The notes: generated by a model not told the origin, from the letters alone. A stretch of 16,695 nt of DNA from Acholeplasma sp. (GCA_012837395.1 DURF01000095.1:1-16695); one strand, 5' to 3'; shown: positions 8,701-16,598, numbered from the stretch's first letter. A program made the numbers and translations.

Positions 8701-9123
8701 AAAGATGATTATATAAATAAAGATAGTATTAGAATTGAAATTCATAAAAAGATTGCTAAATTAAATGAAATTAAAGATTTAGAAGATTTAAAAAATGAAC
8801 TTGAAGATCGATTTGGAAAACTCGATTTTGATTTATTAATTTATATGTATGAAAAACTCTTTAAAAAACAACTTCATATAATTGGTGGACACAAAGTTAA
8901 TAAATATAAAGACGGTTTTGAAATTATTATAAGTAAAGAAAAATCACAAGAAATTGATGGTGCAAAGTTATTTGATATCGCTGGAGCTTTTAAATATCCA
9001 GTTAAACTAGGATACTTAAAAGCTGAGATTACCATTAACATAAATTATAAAAAAGCTAATGAACATTGGCTCTATATAGCTACAAGATTTTTAGAAAAAT
9101 GTATTAAAAATAACATAATCTAG
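5758..9123 (+). CDS. mfd: Transcription-repair coupling factor Mfd
   Basis: Mfd is an ATP-driven DNA translocase. It pushes RNA polymerase off stalled sites and recruits UvrA to damage on the transcribed strand. The 1121 residues match the family's usual size. In order they show an N-terminal UvrB-like region, the RNA-polymerase-interacting domain around residues 450-530 (IGDYVVHYDFGIGKY), then the helicase core. The core has Walker A GDVGFGKT (605-612), the DEEQ box (706-709), LSATPIPRTLQM, and motif VI RGRVGR (877-882). The C-terminal TRCF domain ends the protein. The start follows AAAGG and AGG ribosome sites. TATAAT at 5724-5729 could be its -10, but no convincing -35 accompanies it. I saw no terminator before the pflB leader. 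Confidence 0.97.
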   Translation: MNSLINKVLNSKEKHFKNSNIVFNVHLIKSDFEKGDQTLFIVLPNLYEAQRYYDYLNEIIDNEKVLFYPVDQTLTTIMALGSPEFQSERLYTINRLLTNNKYIVVTTLDGLLIRQLKPKDYLNSSLKIEKNNSYEINDITNFLVNSGYLNSYTVDMPGTFSVRGGIIDIFLRDSLNPYRLDFFDNYLETIKVFDIDTQRSFAEVDELEISPLHELFYTSKMADSALVLIDKFFKSKNLSNEEEKRLNVDLEKIKERKQLSTLNIYIPFFNNEETTILDFTTNKNIYIIDEYKMLINEEQKHDDLKSYQQTMYGKAFIEIPYFVNYLKQIEKANINIDNLGIKYSDAYNLEVYDPNKYNNNLALLYYDLINSYKNFSISFIVNNEQLKKELIESLDDKEFTNYKFSNDVVGSVVLNNEKLIYLDEETIFNKRTSRKANYRSVLNQTTKIRNIDELEIGDYVVHYDFGIGKYMGLKTMELSGTIRDYLYIIYRDNDSLYVPMEQIDLVLKYSSHDGVKPTLSKMGSKQWQNTKLSVKKKIKELSDRLLKLYAMREEAVGFSFEADNELQKSFENDFEYELTKDQITSIKTVKELMHKPKPMDLLLIGDVGFGKTEVALRAAFKAVLSGKQVLYLVPTTILARQHYLTFKERFEKYGGIVKLMSRFVSRKEQNETIKNLEKGYVDVVIGTHRLLSDDIKFKDLGLLVIDEEQRFGVIHKERIKEIKVNVDTLTLSATPIPRTLQMTMMGIKDLTTIETPPLNRYPVQTYVIPRGEPLIKEAIRRELARGGQVFYLYNKVDDIELVVLRLQKLVPEAKITFAHGQMTKVKLENTIKDFIDHEFDVLVATTIIETGIDIPNTNTLIIHDADRLGLSQLYQIRGRVGRSDKIAYAYLMFEPNKDLNDEAYNRLKALEEFTELGSGYKIPLKDLAIRGAGDILGSEQSGFIDSVGYEMYMQLLDEVIHNKEELKAIPEDTGVFANRTIKDDYINKDSIRIEIHKKIAKLNEIKDLEDLKNELEDRFGKLDFDLLIYMYEKLFKKQLHIIGGHKVNKYKDGFEIIISKEKSQEIDGAKLFDIAGAFKYPVKLGYLKAEITININYKKANEHWLYIATRFLEKCIKNNII

Positions 9124-9125
9124 CA

Positions 9126-9139
9126 TTTAAACGCTTTCA
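9126..9139. promoter_or_regulatory. cre-like CcpA site upstream of pflB
   Basis: TTTAAACGCTTTCA matches the palindromic catabolite-response element TGAAAGCGCTTTCA at 11 of 14 positions, including the CGCTTTCA half. It lies about 54 bases upstream of the start expected from the -10 at 9175-9180. That is the kind of position from which CcpA activates overflow-metabolism genes in Bacillus. No ccpA gene is in the window, so the regulator is inferred. Confidence 0.45.
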
Positions 9140-9167
9140 TAAAATTCTCTAGTGCAAAACAGTTGAT

Positions 9168-9183
9168 TTTAGTATATACTAAA
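9168..9183. promoter_or_regulatory. 16-base perfect palindrome over the likely pflB -10
   Basis: TTTAGTATATACTAAA is perfectly self-complementary. It contains TATACT (9175-9180), the best -10 candidate for pflB, so it may be an operator. I cannot match it to a known regulator; it is not a Rex or Fnr consensus. No good -35 is present 17 bases upstream, which would fit an activator-dependent promoter. Confidence 0.4.
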
Positions 9184-9232
9184 GGTAAGGAAGACTATCA
9201 AATAGTTATATAAGTATGAAAGGAAAGTTAAT

Positions 9233-11500
9233 ATGAAAGCGTGGAAGGGTTTTAAAGGCGGAAATTGGCAAAATACAATTGATGTCAAAGATTTTATTGA
9301 TCAAAATTACAATGAATATTTAGAGGATTCAAGTTTTTTAGTTGGTCCAACTGAGGCAAGTTTAAAATTAAATGAACATTTCTTTAACTTCTTAAAAGAA
9401 GAAAAGAAATTAGGCGGAGTAATTGATATGGATACAAAAGTAGTATCTACGATTACTTCACATGGTGCAGGTTACATTGATCAAGACTTAGAAAAGATTG
9501 TTGGACTTCAAACAGATAAACCATTTAAAAGAGCATTTCATCCATATGGTGGAATAAGAGTTGCAGAACAAGCAGCTAATGCTTATGGTTATGAAATTGA
9601 TGAAGACATTAAAGAAGTATTTACAAAATACCGTAAAACACATAATCAAGGTGTTTATGATATGTATGATGCTTCAATTAGAGCAGCCAGAAGATCAGGA
9701 ATTGTTACAGGACTTCCTGATGGATATGGTCGCGGAAGAATTATTGGCGACTATAGAAGAGTTGCTTTATACGGAGTTAATTATTTAATCGAAGAAAAGA
9801 AAAAAGATAAAGAAACTTATGGTTTCCCAATGACTGAAGATAAAATGCGTCTTAGAGGTGAAATAGCTGAACAAATTGAATCTTTATACGAATTAATTGA
9901 ATTAGGTAAAATATATGGATTTGATATTTCACGTCCAGCAGAAAACGCAAAAGAAGCAATCCAGTGGTTATATTTAGGATATTTAGCTGCAGTTAAAGAA
10001 CAAAATGGTGCTGCAATGAGTTTAGGTAGAACATCAACTTTCTTAGATATTTATATTGAAAGAGATTTAAAACTGGGTTTAATTGATGAAGTGGAAGCAC
10101 AAGAATTAATTGATCACTTTATTATGAAATTAAGAATGATTAGATTTGCTAGAACACCTGAATATAATGAATTATTTACAGGAGATCCAACTTGGGTAAC
10201 TGAATCACTTGCCGGAATGAATAATGATGGTAGATCACTTGTTACAAAAACAAGTTTTAGATATTTACAAACATTATATAATCTTGGAACATCAGCAGAA
10301 CCAAACTTAACAGTATTATGGTCTAATGATTTACCACAAGGATTTAAACAATTTTGTGCGAAAGTTTCAATTGACACGTCAAGTATTCAATATGAAAATG
10401 ATGATCAAATGAGACTTGTTCATGGTGATGACTATGGTATTGCATGTTGTGTATCACCAATGGCGATTGGTAAAGAAATGCAATTCTTTGGAGCAAGAGC
10501 AAACCTTGCGAAAGCATTACTTTATGCACTTAATGGTGGTAGAGATGAAAAATCAGGTGACCAAGTATTTACTAAAAATGTGACTGATGTTTTAAAAACA
10601 GATGTTCTAGACTTTGATGAAGTTTGGAATAGATTTGATAAAACAATGGACGAACTAGCAGAAGTATATGTTAATGCCTTAAATATAATTCATTATAGCC
10701 ATGATAAATATGCATATGAAAAGGTTGAAATGGCACTTCATGATAGTGAGGTTACTAGATTCTTCGCAACCGGTGTTGCAGGACTTTCTGTAGTTGCAGA
10801 TTCACTTTCAGCAATTAAATATGCTAAAGTATCACCTATTTATGATGAAGAAACAGGTTTAATTAATGACTTTACGATTGAAGGAGATTTCCCTAAATAC
10901 GGTAATAATATTGATGAGGTAGATGAGCTTGCTGTTAAAGTAGTTGAAGTATTTATGGATAAAATAAGAGCACAGCATACATATAGAGACTCAATTCCAA
11001 CTATGAGTATTTTAACAATTACATCAAATGTTGTTTATGGAAAGAAAACTGGTAATACACCAGATGGTAGAAAAGCTGGTGAAGCTTTCGCACCAGGTGC
11101 TAACCCAATGCATGGAAGAGATAATTCAGGTGCTTTAAAATCGTTATTAAGTGTTGCTAAAATTCCTTATGAATCATGTCAAGATGGTATATCAAACACA
11201 TTCACTATGATTCCACAAAGCTTAGGTAAAAGTGAATTAGTAAGTGAAGATGGTTTTATTTATGAAGGCGATATTAAAGTTGAAAACTTAGTAGAAATAT
11301 TAAATGGATATTTTAATAGTGGTGGATATCATTTAAACGTAAACATTTTAAACCGTGAAAAATTAATGGAAGCATATAAAAATCCTGATTTATATCCAAA
11401 TCTTACAATTAGAGTTTCTGGATACGCTGTAAACTTTTCAAATCTAACAAACGAACAAAAACTAGAAGTAATGAGTAGAACATTCCATGAGGCAAAATAA
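9233..11500 (+). CDS. pflB: Formate C-acetyltransferase (pyruvate formate-lyase)
   Basis: PFL is a cytoplasmic glycyl-radical enzyme. It converts pyruvate and CoA to acetyl-CoA and formate under anaerobic conditions. The 755 residues match the family. The catalytic cysteine pair is C405-C406 in IACCVSP. The glycine that carries the radical is G730 in RVSGYAVNF near the C-terminus. The N-terminal WxGFKGGNW stretch is also usual for true PFL rather than for related glycerol or choline enzymes. GAAAGGAAAG sits about seven bases before the ATG. The activase gene overlaps its 3' end by 14 bases. A cre-like box and a palindrome in the upstream region suggest control by carbon state and one more regulator. 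The enzyme implies that the cell is anaerobic or facultative. Confidence 0.97.
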   Translation: MKAWKGFKGGNWQNTIDVKDFIDQNYNEYLEDSSFLVGPTEASLKLNEHFFNFLKEEKKLGGVIDMDTKVVSTITSHGAGYIDQDLEKIVGLQTDKPFKRAFHPYGGIRVAEQAANAYGYEIDEDIKEVFTKYRKTHNQGVYDMYDASIRAARRSGIVTGLPDGYGRGRIIGDYRRVALYGVNYLIEEKKKDKETYGFPMTEDKMRLRGEIAEQIESLYELIELGKIYGFDISRPAENAKEAIQWLYLGYLAAVKEQNGAAMSLGRTSTFLDIYIERDLKLGLIDEVEAQELIDHFIMKLRMIRFARTPEYNELFTGDPTWVTESLAGMNNDGRSLVTKTSFRYLQTLYNLGTSAEPNLTVLWSNDLPQGFKQFCAKVSIDTSSIQYENDDQMRLVHGDDYGIACCVSPMAIGKEMQFFGARANLAKALLYALNGGRDEKSGDQVFTKNVTDVLKTDVLDFDEVWNRFDKTMDELAEVYVNALNIIHYSHDKYAYEKVEMALHDSEVTRFFATGVAGLSVVADSLSAIKYAKVSPIYDEETGLINDFTIEGDFPKYGNNIDEVDELAVKVVEVFMDKIRAQHTYRDSIPTMSILTITSNVVYGKKTGNTPDGRKAGEAFAPGANPMHGRDNSGALKSLLSVAKIPYESCQDGISNTFTMIPQSLGKSELVSEDGFIYEGDIKVENLVEILNGYFNSGGYHLNVNILNREKLMEAYKNPDLYPNLTIRVSGYAVNFSNLTNEQKLEVMSRTFHEAK

Positions 11501-12233
11501 TATCGGTAATGTTCATTCGATCGAAACTTTTGGAGCATTTGATGGTCCAGGAGTAAGATATATTGTGTTTTTACAAGGTTGTCCGTTTAAATGTCAATTT
11601 TGTCATAATAGAGATACATGGTCAACTAGAGAAAATACTTTAATGAGCGTTGAAGAAATTGTTGCAGACTATAAAAAATATGAAAAGTTTTACACCAAAG
11701 GTGGAATTACTGTAAGTGGTGGTGAACCACTACTTCAAACACCATTTTTAATTGAACTCTTTAAAGCATTTAAAAAAATGGGAGTCCACACAACAATTGA
11801 TACATCAGCTGCTTGTTATGATGTTAGAAGAAGTGCAGAGTTTAGGGAATTGATGAAATATACTGATTTAGTATTATTAGATATTAAACAAATAAATGAT
11901 GAAAAGCATAAGATTTTAGTCGGTCAATCAAATAAACGTGTTTTAGAGTTTGCGAAGTTTTTAGAAGAATTAAATGTTAAAGTTAACACAAGACACGTTT
12001 TAGTACCTGGAGTTAATAATGATCCTGAAGACTTAAAAGAATTAAGAAGATTTTTAGATAGCTTAAATAATATTGTTAAAATAGATGTCCTACCTTATCA
12101 CACTAAAGGTAGAGTTAAATGGGAACAACTAGGTTTTACATACCCACTTGATGGAGTAGAAGAGCCTACTAAAGAAGAGGTACATATTGCAGAAACTATT
12201 TTAAAAGACAATTATAATTACATGCAAGAATAA
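11487..12233 (+). CDS. pflA: Pyruvate formate-lyase activating enzyme (radical SAM)
   Basis: The activase uses a [4Fe-4S] cluster and S-adenosylmethionine to abstract a hydrogen from the PFL glycine, creating the radical (G730 of the neighbouring pflB). The cluster motif C32-xxx-C36-xx-C39 lies in [11 protein letters not shown], followed by RDTW as in known PFL activases. SGGEPLLQ is the SAM-contacting GGEP motif. The 248-residue length is normal for PflA and too short for the activases with extra ferredoxin domains. The ATG lies inside the last codons of pflB and has no good ribosome site of its own, so it probably depends on translational coupling. No alternative start fits the conserved N-terminus better. 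Confidence 0.96.
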   Translation: MRQNNIGNVHSIETFGAFDGPGVRYIVFLQGCPFKCQFCHNRDTWSTRENTLMSVEEIVADYKKYEKFYTKGGITVSGGEPLLQTPFLIELFKAFKKMGVHTTIDTSAACYDVRRSAEFRELMKYTDLVLLDIKQINDEKHKILVGQSNKRVLEFAKFLEELNVKVNTRHVLVPGVNNDPEDLKELRRFLDSLNNIVKIDVLPYHTKGRVKWEQLGFTYPLDGVEEPTKEEVHIAETILKDNYNYMQE

Positions 12234-12243
12234 TATTTATAAG

Positions 12244-12267
12244 AAAGCGCCAGCAAGGCGCTTTTTT
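12244..12267 (+). terminator. Terminator of the pflB-pflA operon
   Basis: AAAGCGCC (12244-12251) pairs perfectly with GGCGCTTT (12257-12264) around AGCAA, and the T run continues to 12267. It begins ten bases after the pflA stop. The GC-rich stem stands out in this AT-rich sequence. Confidence 0.93.
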
Positions 12268-12478
12268 AACAGGGTGATACTTTAACGATGGAAAAAGTGT
12301 TAATATGCTTTATCTTGCAATGTTTATTTAAATTGAGTAATAAAAAAGAAGTTGTGGGAAACTACAAAAGGCCTAATATGATATTTGATTACAAATTAGT
12401 CATAGGTTAACTTAGAAGAGGTATGAACGTATTTATAATACAATATAATTTCTAGTAGTTAGGATATAATTAATAATA
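12268..12478. other. Gap between pflA and folD with no convincing gene
   Basis: No recognisable protein, tRNA or known riboswitch was found. A 40-codon frame (ATG 12288 to TAA 12410) has only a weak AGGGTG site and no family features. Two hairpin-forming stretches lie here. TTGTGG-GAAA-CTACAA (12352-12367) is a six-pair stem with a GAAA tetraloop. 12372-12406 is a longer imperfect stem capped by ATTTG-ATTA-CAAAT. Both lie upstream of the best folD promoter, so they may belong to a separate small transcript or be decay. Confidence 0.5.
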
Positions 12479-12487
12479 TGTTATAAT
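12459..12487 (+). promoter_or_regulatory. Probable promoter of folD
   Basis: TG-T-TATAAT at 12479-12487 is an extended -10. TTAGGA lies 17 bases upstream at 12459-12464 (weak -35). Other TATAAT copies occur at 12434, 12444 and 12465 without partners, so this choice is the best of several. Confidence 0.45.
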
Positions 12488-12520
12488 AATAATGCTAAAT
12501 AACAATAAAGAAGGTGCTTT

Positions 12521-13345
12521 ATGATATTAGACGGTAAAATGGTTGCTGATTTAAGAAACGAAGAATTAAGAAAAAAAATAATTGCAGAAAATTTAAAATT
12601 AACAACTGCAATTATTTTAGTAGGTAGCAATCCAGCTAGTTTAGTTTATGTTAAAAATAAAATTAAAGCATCTAAAAAAGTGGGAATAAATACAAAGTTA
12701 TTTAATTTAGACGAAACAATTAGTGATGCTGAGTTAACAAAAGTAATTACTAATTTAAATAATGATAATGAAATAGACGGTATCTTATTACAACTCCCAC
12801 TACCTAAACATTTAGATGATGATAAATTTATTAATTTAATTAATCCTTTAAAAGATATTGATGGTTTTACAACAATTAATCAAGGAAGACTCTTCCAAAA
12901 ACAACCAACAATAGTATCTGCAACACCACAGGGAATTATAAATTTACTTAATCATTATAAAATTGATGTTACAGGACTTGATGCGGTTGTTATTGGTAGA
13001 AGTCAAATTGTTGGAATGCCAATTGCTAAACTCTTAACCGACTTAAATGCAACCGTTACAATTTGTCATACTAAAACTAAAGATTTATCAAAATATACTA
13101 AAAAAGCTGATTTAATTGTCGCGGCAGTTGGGGTTCCTAAAATGATTACTGCTAATATGGTTAAAGAAGGTGTTATAATTATTGATGTTGGAATTAATCG
13201 ATTAAATGATAAACTAGTAGGGGATGTTGACTTTGATGAAGTTAGTAAGAAAGCAAAATATATAACACCGGTACCTAAAGGGGTAGGACCGATGACAATC
13301 AATGCATTATTAGAAAATATATATAAAATAAAAAGGGGTGTTTAA
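12521..13345 (+). CDS. folD: Bifunctional methylenetetrahydrofolate dehydrogenase / methenyltetrahydrofolate cyclohydrolase
   Basis: FolD interconverts 5,10-methylene-, 5,10-methenyl- and 10-formyl-tetrahydrofolate with NAD(P). It supplies one-carbon units for purines and initiator formyl-methionine. The active-site pair Y43 and K47 lies in YVKNK. QLPLPKHL, the DIDGF stretch, the nucleotide-binding IGRSQIVGMPIAKLL and the C-terminal GVGPMT are all present in family order. At 274 residues it is slightly short but complete. AAGAAGGTG is a strong ribosome site six bases before the ATG. ppa follows after three bases, so folD, ppa and the yebC-type gene are one operon. Its partner enzyme GlyA is encoded 1.4 kb downstream. 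Confidence 0.96.
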   Translation: MILDGKMVADLRNEELRKKIIAENLKLTTAIILVGSNPASLVYVKNKIKASKKVGINTKLFNLDETISDAELTKVITNLNNDNEIDGILLQLPLPKHLDDDKFINLINPLKDIDGFTTINQGRLFQKQPTIVSATPQGIINLLNHYKIDVTGLDAVVIGRSQIVGMPIAKLLTDLNATVTICHTKTKDLSKYTKKADLIVAAVGVPKMITANMVKEGVIIIDVGINRLNDKLVGDVDFDEVSKKAKYITPVPKGVGPMTINALLENIYKIKRGV

Positions 13346-13348
13346 TAT

Positions 13349-13879
13349 ATGAATATATGGCATGATATAAACAAAGAAAGAATAAAAAAAGAAAGTTTTA
13401 TTGCAGTAATTGAAATTTCAAAAGGTAGTAGAAAAAAATATGAGCTTGATAAAGAAACAGGGTTAATTATTTTAGACAGAGTCTTATTCGCATCAACTCA
13501 CTATCCAGCTAATTATGGTTTTATTCCAAGGACTTATGCAGGCGATAATGACCCGCTTGATGTTTTAGTTTTATGTTCTGAAGATATTGAACCTATGAGT
13601 TTAGTTGAATGTTATCCAATTGGTATTATGAAAATGATTGATCAAGATGAAGTTGATGAAAAAATTATTGCAGTTCCTTATAGTGATCCATCAATGAATG
13701 AATATAAAGACATTAATGAATTACCAAGACATTTATTAACTGAAATTGGTCATTTCTTTGAAACTTATAAAATACTTGAAGGCAAACAAACATATATTTT
13801 AGATATTGAAGGTAGAAAAGAAGCGGAAAGAATTATTGATCAATCAATTAAAAACTATGATGAAAAATTTGTAAAATAA
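13349..13879 (+). CDS. ppa: Inorganic pyrophosphatase, family I
   Basis: The soluble enzyme hydrolyses pyrophosphate to phosphate and so pulls biosynthetic reactions forward. The signature DNDPLDVL places the metal-binding aspartates at D66, D68 and D71. The surrounding HYPANYGFIPRT and the KMIDQDE stretch also fit family I. The 176-residue length is typical of bacterial hexameric enzymes. It starts three bases after folD ends, using an AAAAGGGG ribosome site inside the end of folD, so translation is likely coupled. The N-terminal 15 residues, up to FIAVIEI, are slightly longer than in many homologues. Confidence 0.95.
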   Translation: MNIWHDINKERIKKESFIAVIEISKGSRKKYELDKETGLIILDRVLFASTHYPANYGFIPRTYAGDNDPLDVLVLCSEDIEPMSLVECYPIGIMKMIDQDEVDEKIIAVPYSDPSMNEYKDINELPRHLLTEIGHFFETYKILEGKQTYILDIEGRKEAERIIDQSIKNYDEKFVK

Positions 13880-13897
13880 AGAAGAAGGTGTATTAAA

Positions 13898-14617
13898 ATG
13901 GGAAGAGCATTTGAAGTAAGAAAACATGCGATGGCAAAAACAGCCGCCGCAAAAACTAAACTTTATTCCCGCTACGGCAAAGAAATATATATGAGTGCGA
14001 AAGGAAATCCTGATCCAGAAATTAATGATGAATTAAAACGCATGATTGAAAAAGCTAAAAAAGATCAAATTCCTAATGATGTTATTAACAGAGCAATCGA
14101 AAAGGCTAAAGGTGGTGGTGGAGAAAACTACACTAGTGTCAGATATGAAGGTTTTGGACCTTCTAACAGTTTGTTTATTGTTGAGTGTTTAACAGATAAT
14201 GTTAATAGAACAATAAGTGAGGTTAGAAATTGTTTTACAAAATCTAACTCCAAACTAGGAGTTTCTGGTTCTGTTACTCATATGTTTAATGAACAGGCAG
14301 TATTTGCGATTAAAGATGTTTCTGAAGACGAAATATTAGAAATTGTTATTGAAAATGATATTGATGTTTTAGAAATTGAAGGAGATAGCCAAGGGGTTAG
14401 TTTATATGGTCACGCAACTGATTATAATAAAATAAGAACGGCTTTATTAAAGGCGAATCCAGAATTTGATTTAGTAACTGATGAAATTATGTGGCTTCCA
14501 ATGTTAGAAGTTGAAATAACTGAAGAAGACGATAAACAAATGTTTGAAAAGCTAATGAACATGTTAGATGAAGTTGATGATGTTCAAAATGTATATCATA
14601 ATGTAAAAGGTGAGTAA
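13898..14617 (+). CDS. YebC/PmpR/TACO1 family protein (YeeN-like)
   Basis: Members of this family bind nucleic acid or the ribosome. They have been described both as transcription regulators and, more recently, as translation factors that help at difficult peptide sequences. The protein starts MGRAFEVRKHAMAKTAAAKT, then LYSRYGKEI, PDPEIN and the conserved INRAIEKAKGG. The PDPE form resembles the YeeN-type subgroup of Firmicutes more than the classic YebC. The 239-residue length matches. GAAGAAGGTG upstream is a strong ribosome site, 18 bases after ppa. The last two codons and the stop are built into the terminator hairpin. The family is certain; whether it acts in transcription or translation here cannot be told. 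Confidence 0.92.
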   Translation: MGRAFEVRKHAMAKTAAAKTKLYSRYGKEIYMSAKGNPDPEINDELKRMIEKAKKDQIPNDVINRAIEKAKGGGGENYTSVRYEGFGPSNSLFIVECLTDNVNRTISEVRNCFTKSNSKLGVSGSVTHMFNEQAVFAIKDVSEDEILEIVIENDIDVLEIEGDSQGVSLYGHATDYNKIRTALLKANPEFDLVTDEIMWLPMLEVEITEEDDKQMFEKLMNMLDEVDDVQNVYHNVKGE

Positions 14618-14632
14618 ATGCTCACTTTTTTT
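14605..14632 (+). terminator. Terminator of the folD-ppa-yebC operon
   Basis: AAAAGGTGAG (14605-14614) pairs with CTCAC and the following T run (14621-14632), with one G-U. The loop TAAATG contains the stop codon of the yebC-type gene. Confidence 0.85.
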
Positions 14633-14671
14633 AATTTTTAAGCATATCATTTTACTTTTATTTAAAAAGCA

Positions 14672-14690
14672 TGTAAGCGAAAACGCTTAC
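14672..14690. promoter_or_regulatory. Palindromic cre-like operator upstream of glyA
   Basis: GTAAGCG-AAAA-CGCTTAC is a perfect seven-base inverted repeat. Read from 14672, TGTAAGCGAAAACG fits the relaxed CcpA-site consensus TGNAARCGNWWWCA at 13 of 14 positions. It ends six bases before the position of a -35. There is no immediate T run, so it is not a terminator. Another LacI-family regulator is possible. Confidence 0.5.
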
Positions 14691-14716
14691 TAGCACTTTT
14701 ATATAACTATGTTATA

Positions 14717-14725
14717 TGATATAAT
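14717..14725 (+). promoter_or_regulatory. Promoter of glyA (extended -10)
   Basis: TG-A-TATAAT is a full extended -10, 27 bases before the glyA start. The -35 position (about 14697-14702, TTTTAT) is poor, as is common for extended -10 promoters. Confidence 0.6.
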
Positions 14726-14751
14726 TAAAATAAACAAAAGAGGTAGTACAA

Positions 14752-15993
14752 ATGGAAAAAAACAATAGTAAAAGCATTATATTTGGCGCTTTAAAAAAGG
14801 AAGAAAACAGACAATATGAACACGTTGAGTTAATCGCATCTGAAAATTATGTATCAGAGGATGTTTTGTTAATGCAAGGTTCAATACTAACAAACAAATA
14901 CGCTGAAGGATATCCTAATAAAAGATATTACGGCGGTTGTGAGTTTGTTGATGAAATTGAACAAATAGCAATTGATAACTTAAAAAAATTGTTTGGTGCT
15001 AAATATGCAAATGTTCAACCTCATTCTGGTTCACAAGCTAATATGGCAGCTTTTTTAGCATTATTAAACCCTGGTGATTTAGTTTTAGGGATGTCACTCA
15101 ATGAGGGTGGACATTTAACTCATGGCTATAAACTATCTTTTTCAGGACAATTTTATAAGGCTAAATTTTATGGTGTAAATAAAGAAACTGAATTAATTGA
15201 TTACGATGAAGTTAGAAAAAAAGCTTTAGAATATAAACCAAAATTAATAATTGCTGGTGCAAGTGCATACGCAAGAACAATTGATTTTAAAAAGTTTAGA
15301 GAAATTGCTGATGAAGTAGGAGCGTATCTCTTAGTTGATATGGCTCATATTGCAGGGTTAATTGCGGCTGGATTACACCCATCACCAATTCCTTATGCAG
15401 ATGTTGTTACATCAACAACTCATAAGACATTAAGAGGACCGCGTGGAGGTATTATTTTAAGTAATGACAGTGAAATCGCTAAAAAGATTGACAGGGCAGT
15501 TTTTCCGGGGGTTCAAGGTGGACCTTTAATGCATGTTATTGGTGCTAAGGGAATTGCATTTGCTGAAGCATTAGAAGAAAGTTTTGTTGATTATCAAGCT
15601 CAAGTAATTAAAAATGCTAAAGCGCTAGCTAATGAATTTATAAGTTTAGGTTATCGAATTATTAGTGGTGATACTGATAATCACCTTGTTTTAATTGATG
15701 TTAAAAATACTTTAAACATTACCGGTAAAGAAGCAGAAGATACATTAGGTTTAATTAATATTACGATTAATAAAAACACAATTCCTTTTGACACTTTAAA
15801 ACCACATCATGCAAGCGGAATTAGACTGGGTACACCAGCATTAACTACAAGAGGATTAAAAGAAAAAGAAATGGTAATTATTGCAAAAATTATTGACCAA
15901 GCCTTAAGAAATTATAAGGATGAATATAAATTAAAAGAATTAAAAGAACAAATAACAAAGATGATGGTCAAATATCCTTTGTTTAAAAAGTAA
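14752..15993 (+). CDS. glyA: Serine hydroxymethyltransferase
   Basis: GlyA is a PLP enzyme that moves the hydroxymethyl carbon of serine to tetrahydrofolate, giving glycine and 5,10-methylene-tetrahydrofolate, the substrate of FolD. The cofactor lysine is K225 in [24 protein letters not shown], the [13 protein letters not shown] segment and the [12 protein letters not shown] stretch with the PLP-contacting aspartate are all intact. At 413 residues it is full length. AAAGAGG precedes the ATG. It has its own extended -10 promoter and a palindromic operator, and no terminator before rnfC 23 bases downstream, so the two may be co-transcribed. No metabolic reason for coupling to rnfC is obvious. 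Confidence 0.97.
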   Translation: MEKNNSKSIIFGALKKEENRQYEHVELIASENYVSEDVLLMQGSILTNKYAEGYPNKRYYGGCEFVDEIEQIAIDNLKKLFGAKYANVQPHSGSQANMAAFLALLNPGDLVLGMSLNEGGHLTHGYKLSFSGQFYKAKFYGVNKETELIDYDEVRKKALEYKPKLIIAGASAYARTIDFKKFREIADEVGAYLLVDMAHIAGLIAAGLHPSPIPYADVVTSTTHKTLRGPRGGIILSNDSEIAKKIDRAVFPGVQGGPLMHVIGAKGIAFAEALEESFVDYQAQVIKNAKALANEFISLGYRIISGDTDNHLVLIDVKNTLNITGKEAEDTLGLINITINKNTIPFDTLKPHHASGIRLGTPALTTRGLKEKEMVIIAKIIDQALRNYKDEYKLKELKEQITKMMVKYPLFKK

Positions 15994-16016
15994 AAAGAAA
16001 AGAGGAGGATTTAAAA

Positions 16017-16598
16017 ATGATAATGAAAACAAGATTTATTCCTGATGGTAAAGATAAATTAAAAACACTACCAATTCATCACCATCAAGAAGCCGAATAC
16101 TTGTATTATCCAATTACTAACGCAAGATGCCCTGAAGGGGAAACATGTGTTATTGATGGACAAGACGTTAAAGTTGGCGAGCTTATTGGAACAAGAAGAG
16201 CTTCATTTTTTGAGCAGCCAATTCACGCCACAGTAAGCGGCAAGATTGTTGCTCATGAAAAGAAGTATAACGAATATGGTAAACTTGTAAACTTTGTAAT
16301 TGTTAAAAATGATTTCAAATATGAAATGCATGAATCAGTTTATGAAAGATCTGATGAAGAAATTGAGAAATTAACAAAAGAAGAATTTATCGATATCGTT
16401 AAGGAAATGGGACTTGTAGGTTTAGGGGGAAGTGCCTTTCCAACATACATTAAATTAAATACTGATAAAGAAATTGATGTTATAGTTGCTAATGGGGTTG
16501 AATGTGAGCCACATTTAATTAGTGATTATGAAGTGATGAGAAATAACCCAGGCTGGGTTATTCAAGGCTTGTTATCTAGGAAAGTTCGTCTTTTCTAG
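16017..16598 (+). CDS. rnfC: RnfC, N-terminal fragment truncated near 16570
   Basis: RnfC is the membrane-peripheral, iron-sulphur and NADH-binding subunit of the Rnf complex, which moves electrons between ferredoxin and NAD and pumps ions. Visible parts are the N-terminal RnfC/NqrA-type barrel region (VKVGELIGTRRASFF, HATVSGKI), then GLGGSAFPTYIKL and NGVECEPHLISDYEVM, the start of the flavin/NADH fold. AGAGGAGG sits eight bases before ATG 16017. Family members have about 430-450 residues and two C-terminal [4Fe-4S] motifs. This frame ends after 193, and its last residues (LSRKVRLF) come from an inverted repeat, not from RnfC. No frame downstream restores it. A close alternative name would be a NqrA-related protein, but GLGGSAFPT and ECEP favour RnfC. 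Disruption or an assembly junction is likely. Confidence 0.8.
   Translation: MIMKTRFIPDGKDKLKTLPIHHHQEAEYLYYPITNARCPEGETCVIDGQDVKVGELIGTRRASFFEQPIHATVSGKIVAHEKKYNEYGKLVNFVIVKNDFKYEMHESVYERSDEEIEKLTKEEFIDIVKEMGLVGLGGSAFPTYIKLNTDKEIDVIVANGVECEPHLISDYEVMRNNPGWVIQGLLSRKVRLF

Noticed and set aside
10114..10529. Reverse-strand reading frames inside pflB
   Set aside because: They have no ribosome sites or family features and lie antisense to a highly conserved gene.
12268..12520. ZTP or tetrahydrofolate riboswitch in front of folD
   Set aside because: Such riboswitches often precede folD and glyA, but I could not find their conserved cores, and the best promoter leaves only a leader of about 27 bases.
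14673..14700. GTAAGCG-AAAA-CGCTTAC as a terminator
   Set aside because: No T run follows at once, a proper terminator already exists at 14605-14632, and its place next to a promoter fits an operator better.
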